A DNA stretch of 64,000 nucleotides from Cytobacillus praedii. GTDB taxonomy: Bacteria; Bacillota; Bacilli; Bacillales; Cytobacillaceae. The stretch lies in assembly GCF_001439605.1 (NCBI RefSeq), contig NZ_LMBX01000014.1, positions 79,011-143,010 of the forward strand, in the 5' to 3' direction. This document shows, piece by piece, positions 8,580-17,127 of the stretch. Position 1 is the first letter of the stretch. Each line of letters starts with the position of its first letter. Position numbers and translations under genes: made by a program. Below the pieces are notes generated by a model. The model had not been told where the DNA came from. It worked only from the letters and a program-made list of their open reading frames with translations, and searched no databases.

Positions 8580-10040
8580 ATGGAATTGAAAATAGAAAAG
8601 AGGGACTGGCTGTTTTTTCTTTTATGCTTAATTGCGGGGGTAATTGCAGAAGAAGCTTTTTTTAGAGATGAAATAGGCATTTCCTATTTTATATTCATTG
8701 CCGTTTTCTACACAATATTCTACTGGCGGTTTCGTTCATTTTCATTTTCGCATCAGCGAGTGGGATACCTTATCTTAATTTCAATTTGGCTTTTAGCTGC
8801 AGGCTACTACATGAATGATACAATTCTTTTTTATGCTTTAAATATACTTGTTATTCCATCACTTGTTATCTTTCATCTAGCCTTAATAACTTCTCCTAAA
8901 AAAATGGAATGGAATAAGCTGTTTTTCATTCTTTATACTACTTTAAAGCTTGCACATGGAGTACGCTATGCTGGCATATTCATTAGGCATATTGCAAAAA
9001 AGATAAACCGTGGCAACAATTCTAAACATAATAATGTTTTGAAAAAAGTTCTTATTGGTGTAGCTATAGCGGTTCCTTTTCTTTTTGTTGTTCTTAATCT
9101 GCTAATGTCTGCTGATGCACAATTTGAGAGGCTTTTAAGTAACATACCTAATTTATTTAACTTTCAGACAGAATATTTCTTTCGTATTATTATCATTCTA
9201 ATTTACACATTGGGATTTTTTGGGTTCATGCAAGTTCTTTTACAAAAAAAGGTACAGATTGTGCAGAAGGAAGATACTTATAAGCTTCCTCAAATGGATG
9301 GAGTCGTAACCTTGACTGTTCTATTACTGTTAGATTTAGTGTATCTCTTATTTGTTGTCGTTCAATTTAAATATTTCTTTAGCGGAACACTTGGTGATGG
9401 GTTCACCTATGCAGAGTATGCCCGTAGAGGTTTTTTTGAATTGTTATTTGTTACGCTAATAAACCTGACCGTTACAATGGGAGTAATTAATTTTACAAAG
9501 AGTGTTCTAGGAAAATTGAAGACAACGATTCGTTTTGCCTTATCGCTGTTAGTTTTATCAAGCGGTGTTCTCCTGATATCAGCTTTTATGAGGATGTCGA
9601 TGTATGAGGATGCCTATGGGTTCACCTTTACAAGAGTTCTTGTAACTTCATTCATGATTTTTCTTATGGTCATCTTTGCATACACACTATTGAAAATTTG
9701 GCTAGATAGGCTATCATTGTTTCATTTTTATTTCATTACATCCCTAATCTACTTCGCCGGAATGAATGTCATCAATTTTGATCAAATAGTAGTTGACCGT
9801 AATATCGAGCGTTACGAGACAACAGGGAAAATTGATATCCACTATTTAAATAGCTTCTCATCAACTGGAATTCTTGGATTGATTGAACTATATGAAAAGA
9901 ATCCTGATGTACCAGGATTAGAAGCATTATTAAAACAGCGGAAAGAAGAAAGAGAGTATTTAAATCCTGATACATGGCAATCACATAACTTAATGAGAGA
10001 TAAGGCTTATAAAAGACTAGGGAAATTGGAACTAAACTAA
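8580..10040 (+). CDS. DUF4153/DUF4173 family multi-pass membrane protein
   Basis: This 486-residue protein has about 11-12 hydrophobic segments from residue 10 to about 405 and a hydrophilic C-terminal tail with conserved DRNIERY and DIHYLNSFSSTGILGL segments, as in DUF4153/DUF4173 proteins. ATG 8580 follows GGAGG at 8567-8571. These proteins are often next to PadR regulators, as here, but have no established biochemical role. The dyad shared with the padR promoter suggests joint control. Confidence 0.82.
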   Translation: MELKIEKRDWLFFLLCLIAGVIAEEAFFRDEIGISYFIFIAVFYTIFYWRFRSFSFSHQRVGYLILISIWLLAAGYYMNDTILFYALNILVIPSLVIFHLALITSPKKMEWNKLFFILYTTLKLAHGVRYAGIFIRHIAKKINRGNNSKHNNVLKKVLIGVAIAVPFLFVVLNLLMSADAQFERLLSNIPNLFNFQTEYFFRIIIILIYTLGFFGFMQVLLQKKVQIVQKEDTYKLPQMDGVVTLTVLLLLDLVYLLFVVVQFKYFFSGTLGDGFTYAEYARRGFFELLFVTLINLTVTMGVINFTKSVLGKLKTTIRFALSLLVLSSGVLLISAFMRMSMYEDAYGFTFTRVLVTSFMIFLMVIFAYTLLKIWLDRLSLFHFYFITSLIYFAGMNVINFDQIVVDRNIERYETTGKIDIHYLNSFSSTGILGLIELYEKNPDVPGLEALLKQRKEEREYLNPDTWQSHNLMRDKAYKRLGKLELN

Positions 10041-10071
10041 TCACTAACATGGATGAAATGAAGTGTTTGCA

Positions 10072-10373
10072 ATGGGGAATATCGTGTTAAATAAACGATT
10101 AGCAATTGTCTCGATACCTCTGATCGCTGTTCATTTTACTATTCTATCTTTTTGGATTTTTGATTGGCAAAATCCACCTACAGATTTAGGTCTAATTAGT
10201 TGGGGTGGTCCTATTCTATTAGGAATGATCATTTATTTTGTCTATTTGAACTGAACTGTACCAAAAAAAATGAAGGGTTCCTTATTATAATTTTATTTGG
10301 TTCAACTTTAATGACGATCATTTTATGTGTTCTTACAATAATGATTGAATGGATTTCAAACTCAATGCCTTAG
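10072..10373 (+). pseudogene. Frameshifted small membrane protein
   Basis: An ORF from ATG 10072 encodes about 60 residues with two hydrophobic segments and stops at 10254. A second frame, overlapping from about 10248, continues with TKKNEGFLIIILFGSTL and a further membrane segment to a stop at 10371. Together they would make a protein of about 100 residues with three to four membrane segments. The frame changes before or within an A8 run. No good ribosome binding site is seen at the start. I do not recognise the family; it could be two remnants. Confidence 0.45.
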
Positions 10374-10812
10374 ATCGTGGAGTTTGTCAGTCCTAAAATA
10401 TATTTAGGTTAATGATTTTTATAAATGGAATGACCATTCTATTTAGGTGCTTGTTGGCTGTCATAGCACGTGCGATATGTATCCAGAGCTTGAAGCTTTT
10501 AAAAGGGAATTATAAGACAGCAATTCCGATCACCCGTGTATTGTTTCAAGCTCCTAAATTTTTAGTTATATTGACATGAGCAAGGCTATCTTGGAATTAT
10601 CTACATAAGCTTCAAAGTATAACTGTACATTCATAACAAGTATCCTGAATTATACCATTCGTAATTCACAAAATGTAAGCAATGCAGGATTTGTTCTTCT
10701 CAGTGTGGTGATTCCTTTTCTTATTGCACCTGTTGCCTTTTAACGAATTCTTCAAGAATTAAAATAACATCGTAATTAAATTTGAAGATGAATTAGTCGT
10801 CTAATCCGAATG
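10374..10812. other. Degenerate sequence without an intact gene
   Basis: Several short protein-like pieces occur on the plus strand in different frames, for example SILNYTIRNSQNVSNAGF followed by a hydrophobic run ending at a stop near 10741. They look like the remains of a membrane protein gene. None is long enough to identify. Confidence 0.4.
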
Positions 10813-11976
10813 TTAAAAGTGTAAAAGGTTATTTTTGATATGATGATTATTTCTCCTGCTGATTAAAGAAATAACATGAGCTATACTTTCTACCCCTGGT
10901 TTAATCTGACTCTCCTTCACTTGAGAGATGCTTAATCGAAGGAGATTATCCATTTTATATTCTGGCAAATACATTCTGGAGGCATCATCAACAAAAATAC
11001 GCTGCTCGTTTAACAAATGAACTACCTGTTTTGCTAAAATATTTTCGGGCAAACGGATGGATAGATAGAAACCTGAAGTCGGTTTAGAAAATTGTGTATC
11101 TTCTGGAAGTAATAATACACAGGCTTCTTTGAGGATTTGCATTTTACTACGGTAAACCTTTTTAATTTTTTTGAGATGGCTAGTAAACATCCCACTTTTC
11201 AAATAGATTTCAAGCGTACCTTGAGAAATTGCTGAACTATTAAAATCCGCACTGAATTTATATCGTAAAAAATTCCTAATCATTAATGTTGGGAGAATGA
11301 CAGCAGCAACCCTTAACCCTGGGAGAAAAACTTTCGAAAAGCTTTTTACATAAATCACTCTTCCAGAAGGATCAAAAGAAAATAAGGGATCTGATTTTCC
11401 ATTTGGATCAAGGTCTCCTAAAAAATCATCTTCCACTATATAAACATAATATCTTTCAGCTAATTCAACAATTTTTTTCTTTTCCTTATTGGTATAACAA
11501 TGTCCAAGTGGGTTGTGAAATCTCGGAATAATATAGAAAAATTTTATATCATTGTTTCGAAAAATGTATTCCAATCGATCAAAATCAATCCCTTCTTCCG
11601 ATAATTCAATACCAAAAGCAGTAGCTTGTTGCAGATTGATAGTCTCGATGAAACCAAAATAAGTAGGCTGCTCAATGAGAATATTGTTTTTTCCATTTGG
11701 AAACGGCATAGAAGCTAATAAATTAAGAGCTTGCTGTGATCCAGAAACCACCACTACTCTTTCGGGCTGGGTGAATACTTGCAAATTTTGCAGATATTTC
11801 ACTATCTGTACTCGTAATGAGTAAAGCCCTTGTTGATCAGAATATGTAAAAAGCTCTTCTTTATATATATCAATTGCTTGATTCATACAATGTTGAAAAT
11901 CAATATAAGGTATGCATATGTAGCATGGTATAGTGGAATGGCAATGGGAGGAATTGCAAAAGTTAGTCAAATTCAA
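10813..11976 (-). pseudogene. MocR-type regulator truncated to its aminotransferase domain
   Basis: The ORF of 387 residues matches the class-I aminotransferase domain of MocR/GntR-family regulators. The PLP lysine is K215 in VKSFSKVFLPG, the aspartate is in IVEDDFLGDLD at 180-190, and N155 lies in FHNPLG. The N-terminal GntR winged helix and linker of about 90-110 residues are missing. Family similarity starts near residue 25, and the first 25 or so codons are antisense to the neighbouring transporter remnant. It cannot bind DNA in the usual way, so I call it a truncated gene, although the remaining frame is open and could still be expressed. Confidence 0.75.
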
Positions 11977-12132
11977 TACCTACAGCCATTTTTAATGATT
12001 TTATTTGCAGCAGTTTTTCTCGATGAAACGGTCACATTCTTCACGATTGTAATTGCAATGATTGTTGTTTTTTCTGTTATTATAGGCAAAAATACATCCG
12101 TGGTAAAAAAGGGTCTATCTGGGAAGAGTTAA
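11905..12132 (+). pseudogene. C-terminal remnant of an EamA/DMT transporter
   Basis: The frame around 11905-12132 encodes the last part of a drug/metabolite-transporter family protein: YVAWYSGMAMGGIAKVSQIQ, then YLQPFLMILFAAVFLDE and a final membrane helix. A full protein has about 300 residues and ten helices; only about 75 residues and two to three helices remain. The fragment begins where the truncated MocR gene begins on the other strand, which points to one deletion that removed the 5' parts of two divergent genes. Confidence 0.72.
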
Positions 12133-12258
12133 TTGCTCATAACATTCAAGGTCATCTTTGTTAAGCTGATTGATTTGAACGCACATATTAAATTCATTAA
12201 ATAGTGCGTTCTCACAATTCGCAGCCTTTCATTTGAAAATTCTTTAATTAATCAAAAA

Positions 12259-13226
12259 TTAAACAGTAATAATAACTTTTCCTAGTGCATGACCTTCAGC
12301 AAAATACCTGAATGCTTCTTGTACTTCGCTTATTTTATACCGTCTATCAATTACTGGTTTTATTTTTTCATCCTCAAGCAGTTCTTTCAAGTTGATTAGA
12401 TCTTTTTGGTTTGCTCTTTGCAGCAGGTTACTCATTTCTTTTTTACCTGTCATTGAAATAAAAGGGCCAAAAATTAAAGTTTGAAATAATTGTTCTTCAG
12501 ATCTCCATACGTAAACAAATCTTCCATTTGGTTTTAATGCTGGTTATACGCTGAAAGGGGATGAAACCCATTCACCCCAAGAATTAAATCTTAATACTCT
12601 TTTTTTAGAGTGAAATCCTCCTTTGTATAGTCAATAACATGATCTGCACCTATTGCTTTTAATATTTCTATATTCCTAGTACTGCAAACTCCTGTTACAT
12701 CAGCCCACATTGTCTTAGCCAATTGGACAGCGAATGTACCAACACCACCAGATGCCCCGTGAATTAATACCTTTTGTCCTGTTTTGAGCTTACCTTTGTC
12801 CCTTAATCCTTGTAAGGCAGTAACTCCAGCCATTGGCGAAGCAGCTGCTTCCTCAAAGGGGATATTGTGCGGTTTAAGGGCTAATGCATGTTCGGGAACA
12901 GCTACGTATTCGGCTAAACCGCCCCACCCGCAAATAGATAAATCACCAAACACTTCGTCACCAGTGTGAAACTGCTTAACATCTTTTCCTACTTCTTCAA
13001 TCTGTCCGGCAATGTCACCTCCAGGCATGGGGTATTTAGGCTTTGTTAGTCCGAAGGCAAATCGAGCTAGAAACGGTTGACCTTTTAAAAGAACTAGGTT
13101 ACCAAAGTTTAACGAAGAAGCATGAATTTTTATCAATACTTGATTATCTAGTGGTACCGGTTTTCCTACTTCTTTTAATTCGAGTATGTCAGGTGAGCCG
13201 TATTTGTAACTAACGACTGCTTTCAT
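12259..13226 (-). pseudogene. Broken zinc-type/quinone-reductase-like alcohol dehydrogenase
   Basis: The N-terminal 211 codons encode a medium-chain dehydrogenase/reductase with the GroES-like domain and the NADP-binding GASGGVGTFAVQLAK. After KKEY at about 12594 an in-frame TAA occurs; the same frame continues DLILGVNGFHPLSAY. Near 12543 the frame shifts and then runs on as ALKPNGRFVYVW through HALGKVIITV to 12259. One nonsense codon and one frameshift therefore separate the two halves of a protein of about 320 residues. A good GGAGG site remains at the start, so it decayed recently. Confidence 0.85.
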
Positions 13227-13476
13227 AAATCCCCCTCCAAATTTCCCACTAAATTTTTAGAGATTTAAACGATGAAAGACCTGTATCAAAAGTCTAATAA
13301 GGGAAATATATGATTTATTTTCACCTTAAGAACGTGTGGATATAGAATGAATAGATTTTAATATTCGAATAGATTGATTTTTGTTATCAATCTTATTGAT
13401 AACTGAAGTTAGTTGAAGAGTGTTTATATTATCGTGAAAAAATTTTTAGGTTTGGAAATGTGAGAAGGAATTAAAA

Positions 13477-14169
13477 ATGAAATTTATTGATCCATCCACA
13501 TTATCAGGGGGGATACCGCCACATTCTTTTGAATGGTATAAGCAACTTCGCAATCTTCAAGGCATTTCAAATATACTTGGAATTCTTTAATACAACAGCC
13601 TAAAGGGGAATCAATTTTTGATAAAGAAGCAGCCAAAATGATAATCAATAAGAAGGTATTAGATGTTGGCTGCGGACACAGCGATTTCACACTTAAATGC
13701 AGTTTGCTGGCAAAAGAGATTGTGGGCTTTGATGTTACAGAAAATTTCATAAAAATTGGATTAGAGAATAAACGGGCCAACCTCTGCATATCCCCACCTT
13801 AAAAAAGTCATCAAAAATGGCGGGAAGATTCTCGGTCTTCATCCTGGGGATGAATGGGGGAAAGAATTGCCTCTTCTTTTTCCTAATCTCACTAATGCCC
13901 AAAAGGAACTCGGATTTTAGACACAATTAAGCACAGACTTAAAAGAAAGTAGTTATACATGTCATCATAGTGAAATAATAAAAAGTTTGGAATTTATCAG
14001 TTCTCCAATAGATGATTTAAAATTACACTGTTTTGGTCAACATCCTCCCATTTATGAAATATTAAAGGAAAGGAACTTATCTGAATTAGCTAAGGTTTTC
14101 AATCAGAATGGGACAGCAGATGGATTGCCCATAACGTTTCCCAGTTTTCTAGTTCGTGCAATTGTTTAA
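13477..14169 (+). pseudogene. Broken class-I SAM-dependent methyltransferase
   Basis: The start at 13477 has a binding site (GAGAAGGA) and gives MKFIDPSTLSGGIPPHSFEW. The frame then shifts near 13560 and continues KYTWNSLIQQPKGESIFD and VLDVGCGHSDFT, which is methyltransferase motif I. After ENKRANL at about 13783 the sequence jumps to LKKVIKNGGKILGLHPGDEW, so the central part (motifs II-III) is deleted. A TAG follows ELGF at about 13918, and the frame then runs to 14169. A frameshift, a deletion and a stop leave no functional enzyme. The original substrate is unknown. Confidence 0.82.
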
Positions 14170-14309
14170 TTATTTTTAACTGTAATATAATCAACTCATT
14201 TTATTAAGCAAGTCATAGCCCTATATAATTTTATTTGCTTTTGCATAGGTATGGGTGTTTAAACCCTGATATTCCATTCTGCTAGACTACTATCAAATAG
14301 TGAGGGAAG

Positions 14310-14354
14310 TTAGTGCTGATCTTTCATCCAATCCGAATGAAAGGTCAGCACTAA
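14310..14354. repeat. Long imperfect inverted repeat without a U-tract
   Basis: TTAGTGCTGATCTTTCAT and ATGAAAGGTCAGCACTAA pair over 18 positions; the single mismatch becomes a G-U pair in RNA. The loop is about 9 nt. No T-run follows on either side. It lies in the 370-bp spacer between the dead methyltransferase and the sigma gene. Confidence 0.75.
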
Positions 14355-14489
14355 GGGCGACTGGAACCTGAAGTTAGATAATTACAAGGTAGTAACTAAT
14401 CCTTACCATCTAAAGTGTGAACACTAGCACAATACTATAAAGCTACCTTCGTACAGGAAAAAATTATTTCAGAAAAAATCTTCCTAATC

Positions 14490-14516
14490 TGCAACTTTTT
14501 GTTATCCTGAAACGTG
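14490..14516 (+). promoter_or_regulatory. Putative ECF-type autoregulatory promoter
   Basis: TGCAAC (14490-14495), 17 nt, then CGTG (14513-14516) resembles Bacillus ECF promoters (TGAAAC-N16/17-CGT). It would start transcription near 14523, just upstream of AAAGGGGG and the TTG start at 14541. Sigma genes of this class usually control themselves. The -35 has one change from consensus. Confidence 0.5.
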
Positions 14517-14540
14517 GATATGCTGAAAGGGGGCACAGCT

Positions 14541-15053
14541 TTGGATTTAGATGAGGCATATGAGGTATATGTAAAGGATCTATACCGCTATTTGTTATCC
14601 CTTTCAAAGGATCACTATACAGCAGAAGACCTAGTACAAGAGGCGTTCTACCGTGCATATATCCATTTAGGAGATAATGAAATTAATAATATTAAGGCAT
14701 GGCTTTTTAAAGTAGCCTATCATGCATTTATTGATTCTTCCAGAAAGAATAATCGTTTAATTATCAGTGACAAAATCGAAGGTTTGAACAAGAATCAAAT
14801 CAATCATGAAAAAAATCCAGAAAATCGGATATTAGAGAAGGAGAGTTTTCAAGTGCTGATAGAAGATATCCATTCTTTAAAAGAAACGGAAACACACGTG
14901 ATTCTATTATGCGATTTACATCAGTTATCCCTAAAAGAATCTGCAGAAATATTAGAAATAAACCTAAATACTTTAAAAAGCCATCTTGTACGCGGTCGAA
15001 AAAAATTAATTGAAAGGGTTAAAGAGAGGAGGAGGCAAGATGAAAGAGAATAA
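14541..15053 (+). CDS. ECF-type RNA polymerase sigma factor
   Basis: This 170-residue protein has sigma region 2 (LYRYLLSLSKDHYTAEDLVQ, then EAFYRAYIHL and NIKAWLFKVAYHAFID) and region 4 (LSLKESAEILEINLNTLKSH, then LVRGRKKL). It is closest in style to the SigM/SigY-like ECF group of bacilli. I choose TTG 14541 because AAAGGGGG at 14526-14533 is correctly spaced for it and the putative promoter would start inside a longer version; ATG 14520 is the alternative. The next gene overlaps it by 14 nt and encodes the probable anti-sigma factor. Confidence 0.9.
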   Translation: MDLDEAYEVYVKDLYRYLLSLSKDHYTAEDLVQEAFYRAYIHLGDNEINNIKAWLFKVAYHAFIDSSRKNNRLIISDKIEGLNKNQINHEKNPENRILEKESFQVLIEDIHSLKETETHVILLCDLHQLSLKESAEILEINLNTLKSHLVRGRKKLIERVKERRRQDERE

Positions 15054-16062
15054 TCATGAGGACAAAGAAATTTATCAATCCTATATTAATCATTCCATTC
15101 AAGATTTTGAAAATAGTCAGACCATTAATGTAAAGAATCAAAGATTCATAATAAAAAAAGGAAAATACATGGCATTAATCACTACGATTATGATAAGTCT
15201 TGCGATACTGCTATTAATCATTCCTGTCATGACACTTAGTTCTTACCTATACTATGCGATCGGAGGAAAGGCAAATCATTTAATTGATATTGCCACAAAA
15301 ACCGTCTATGTAACCGAGCCAAACATCAGTTTAGAGGAGATGGAATTGGAGGAACATATTAAATTCTTCTCTATGGACATTCAATTTGATATCTTCAAAA
15401 GAATTGGGAAAGAAGATTATAAAGCAGGAGAGTATTTCATTAACTATGCATTTGACAAACCTGCATTTCCAGAAAGGGAGATTCTTTTGGATCGACCTTT
15501 GCCAAAGATATCTAGTATGGAATCTTATCGTATGTTTCATCCGGATGCCGTAAAACCTCCTGGACTTGAAGTTGAATGGGATCTATTAAAAAAACTGCCT
15601 GATGGGACAGTTGGTGAAGTTTATATTTCACTAACTAAATTAATGAAAGCAGGAGAATTAGAAAAACAACTTGGCAAAAATGTAGAGGTTCGGTGGGTCG
15701 CAGTTGATACTGGACTTGAAAAGAAGCAAACAGATAAAGACGGCTATCCAGTCGCTCCAATCGGGTATCCTTTACAAATTGATCATACCACTTGGTCACC
15801 CTTTAATGGACGCGATCAAACAAATGAAGATGTTTTTATGGATATCCTTGAATTTCTGAGAAAAGATGAGGAGAATGCAGCAAAAATAGCAAGTGCAAAG
15901 ACCCTTGCATTAGAAGAAAGAGTCCCCTATTTAAAGAAAAATGGGATTCATGTATACGGGGCTGTTGTGACAGGACCAATCCCAGAATTAAGAAAACTTC
16001 AAGAAAATGAAGCCATTCGAACAATGAAGGTAGGGGAAGTTAAACTATGGAATTGGAAGTAA
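15040..16062 (+). CDS. Membrane anti-sigma factor (sigma-regulator N/C-terminal domain type)
   Basis: This 340-residue protein has a short cytoplasmic N-terminus (1-42), one membrane helix (about 44-72) and a large extracytoplasmic domain. The latter carries GTVGEVYISLTKLMKAGELEK and a C-terminal HVYGAVVTGP segment typical of the 'sigma factor regulator C-terminal' family. ATG 15040 lies behind GGAGGAGG and overlaps the sigma gene. The cytoplasmic part should hold the sigma factor at the membrane until an envelope signal releases it. Confidence 0.85.
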   Translation: MKENNHEDKEIYQSYINHSIQDFENSQTINVKNQRFIIKKGKYMALITTIMISLAILLLIIPVMTLSSYLYYAIGGKANHLIDIATKTVYVTEPNISLEEMELEEHIKFFSMDIQFDIFKRIGKEDYKAGEYFINYAFDKPAFPEREILLDRPLPKISSMESYRMFHPDAVKPPGLEVEWDLLKKLPDGTVGEVYISLTKLMKAGELEKQLGKNVEVRWVAVDTGLEKKQTDKDGYPVAPIGYPLQIDHTTWSPFNGRDQTNEDVFMDILEFLRKDEENAAKIASAKTLALEERVPYLKKNGIHVYGAVVTGPIPELRKLQENEAIRTMKVGEVKLWNWK

Positions 16063-16364
16063 AAAGCAAAAAAAAGCTGTATCAAAGAAAAAGCATTCCC
16101 ACTGTCACAGGTCTTCTTTCCTTTATTATAGCAATTATTGCACTTTCGGGATTAAATATAGCATTAATTATGGATTATGATGAGTTCCCAGATTTTTTTC
16201 TAATTAAACTGCCTTTAGCTGGTTTGATTTTAGGGGCGATTGGGCTTTTTACGCAAAACAGGTCGAGATTGTTTTCAATCTGGGGAATTTTCTTATGCCT
16301 CTTCATATTTATTTTTACATTTATGATGTTTGGACTGGCATGGAGCATTAACCCAAAACCATAA
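16047..16364 (+). CDS. Small three-helix membrane protein of the sigma operon
   Basis: This 105-residue protein has a basic N-terminus (KSKKKLYQRKS) and three hydrophobic segments at about 20-42, 53-68 and 77-97. It overlaps the anti-sigma gene by 16 nt and so belongs to the operon. I do not recognise a named family. Small membrane proteins that assist the anti-sigma factor are known in other ECF operons (for example with YhdL/YhdK), and this could be one. Confidence 0.78.
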   Translation: MELEVKSKKKLYQRKSIPTVTGLLSFIIAIIALSGLNIALIMDYDEFPDFFLIKLPLAGLILGAIGLFTQNRSRLFSIWGIFLCLFIFIFTFMMFGLAWSINPKP

Positions 16365-16436
16365 TAAAAAGGCTGGTGAATTTTATTTAGCAGTTCAGTT
16401 ATTGTGGAGAAACAGGAGTAATAACATTCCAATTCT

Positions 16437-16467
16437 AAGACCAAATCGCATTGGGATTTGGTCTTTT
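16437..16467 (+). terminator. Terminator of the sigma operon
   Basis: AAGACCAAATC and GATTTGGTCTT form an 11-bp stem with a 7-nt loop, followed by TT and a T-rich tract. Confidence 0.85.
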
Positions 16468-16574
16468 ACATTTGTTGATTTATCCCTGCAGAAAGATTGG
16501 GTTTAACCGATAAGGTCTTTAACTACGTTAAACTGTATAGTATAGATAAAAGGGCTTTGGGAGGAGGTTCTTGA

Positions 16575-16943
16575 ATGAAGAAAGTTACTATAATTTCACT
16601 TTCAATTTGTTTTTTATTTGTCATAGGAATTGTCATTAATAGTAGTTTTCTAAAAATAGAAAAAGATATGATCAAATATGAGGGGCGTATTTATTCTAAT
16701 ATTTCGCAACTTGATTGGTTTGAAAAAGAAAAAAACAAGTACCAAAAAGGGGAAAGAATTGGTGAAATTAAAAGAATTTCCAAGTCTTATCTTTCTCTAC
16801 GGAATTTTTCTGCATCTTAATTACCAAAAGGAACTGTTTTGTATAGTACCGTTAATACAAAAGAAGGAATAAAACCAATCATCATATTAGCTGAAACAGA
16901 AAATGATGGGATTTTATATTATAGATGGCTACCAAAAGAGTAA
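16575..16943 (+). pseudogene. Small exported/anchored protein interrupted by one in-frame stop
   Basis: ATG 16575 follows GGAGGAGG. The frame encodes an N-terminal membrane anchor and KIEKDMIKYEGRIYSNISQL up to codon 81. A TAA stands at 16818-16820. The same frame continues without shift as LPKGTVLYSTVNTKEGIKPI through YYRWLPKE to a stop at 16941, giving 122 codons. A single change in a lysine-type codon would explain the TAA. It may be a pseudogene, or the shorter 81-residue product may still be made. No known function. Confidence 0.7.
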
Positions 16944-16980
16944 TCAATTTCGGCTTTATAATTGAGGAACAAAAAATTAA

Positions 16981-17028
16981 ACGAAGAAAAACGCTGGGAT
17001 TAATTTTTCCAAGTGTTTTTCTTCGTTT
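16981..17028. terminator. Bidirectional terminator
   Basis: ACGAAGAAAAAC and GTTTTTCTTCGT form the stem, with A/T-rich runs on both sides. It lies between the interrupted small gene and the convergent AI-2E-family gene. Confidence 0.8.
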
Positions 17029-17127
17029 TAAATTAGTTGCTAATTATTATTAATGAAAACTTTACTGTTTAATATGAAAATTGTCCACATTATCTGAACT
17101 TCTTATGAATATTACCAGCCATTATAA

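Noticed and set aside
10813..11976. Complete plain aminotransferase gene
   Set aside because: The sequence fits the MocR regulator's C-terminal domain, and its first codons are antisense to the EamA remnant, so it is a truncated regulator rather than a whole enzyme.
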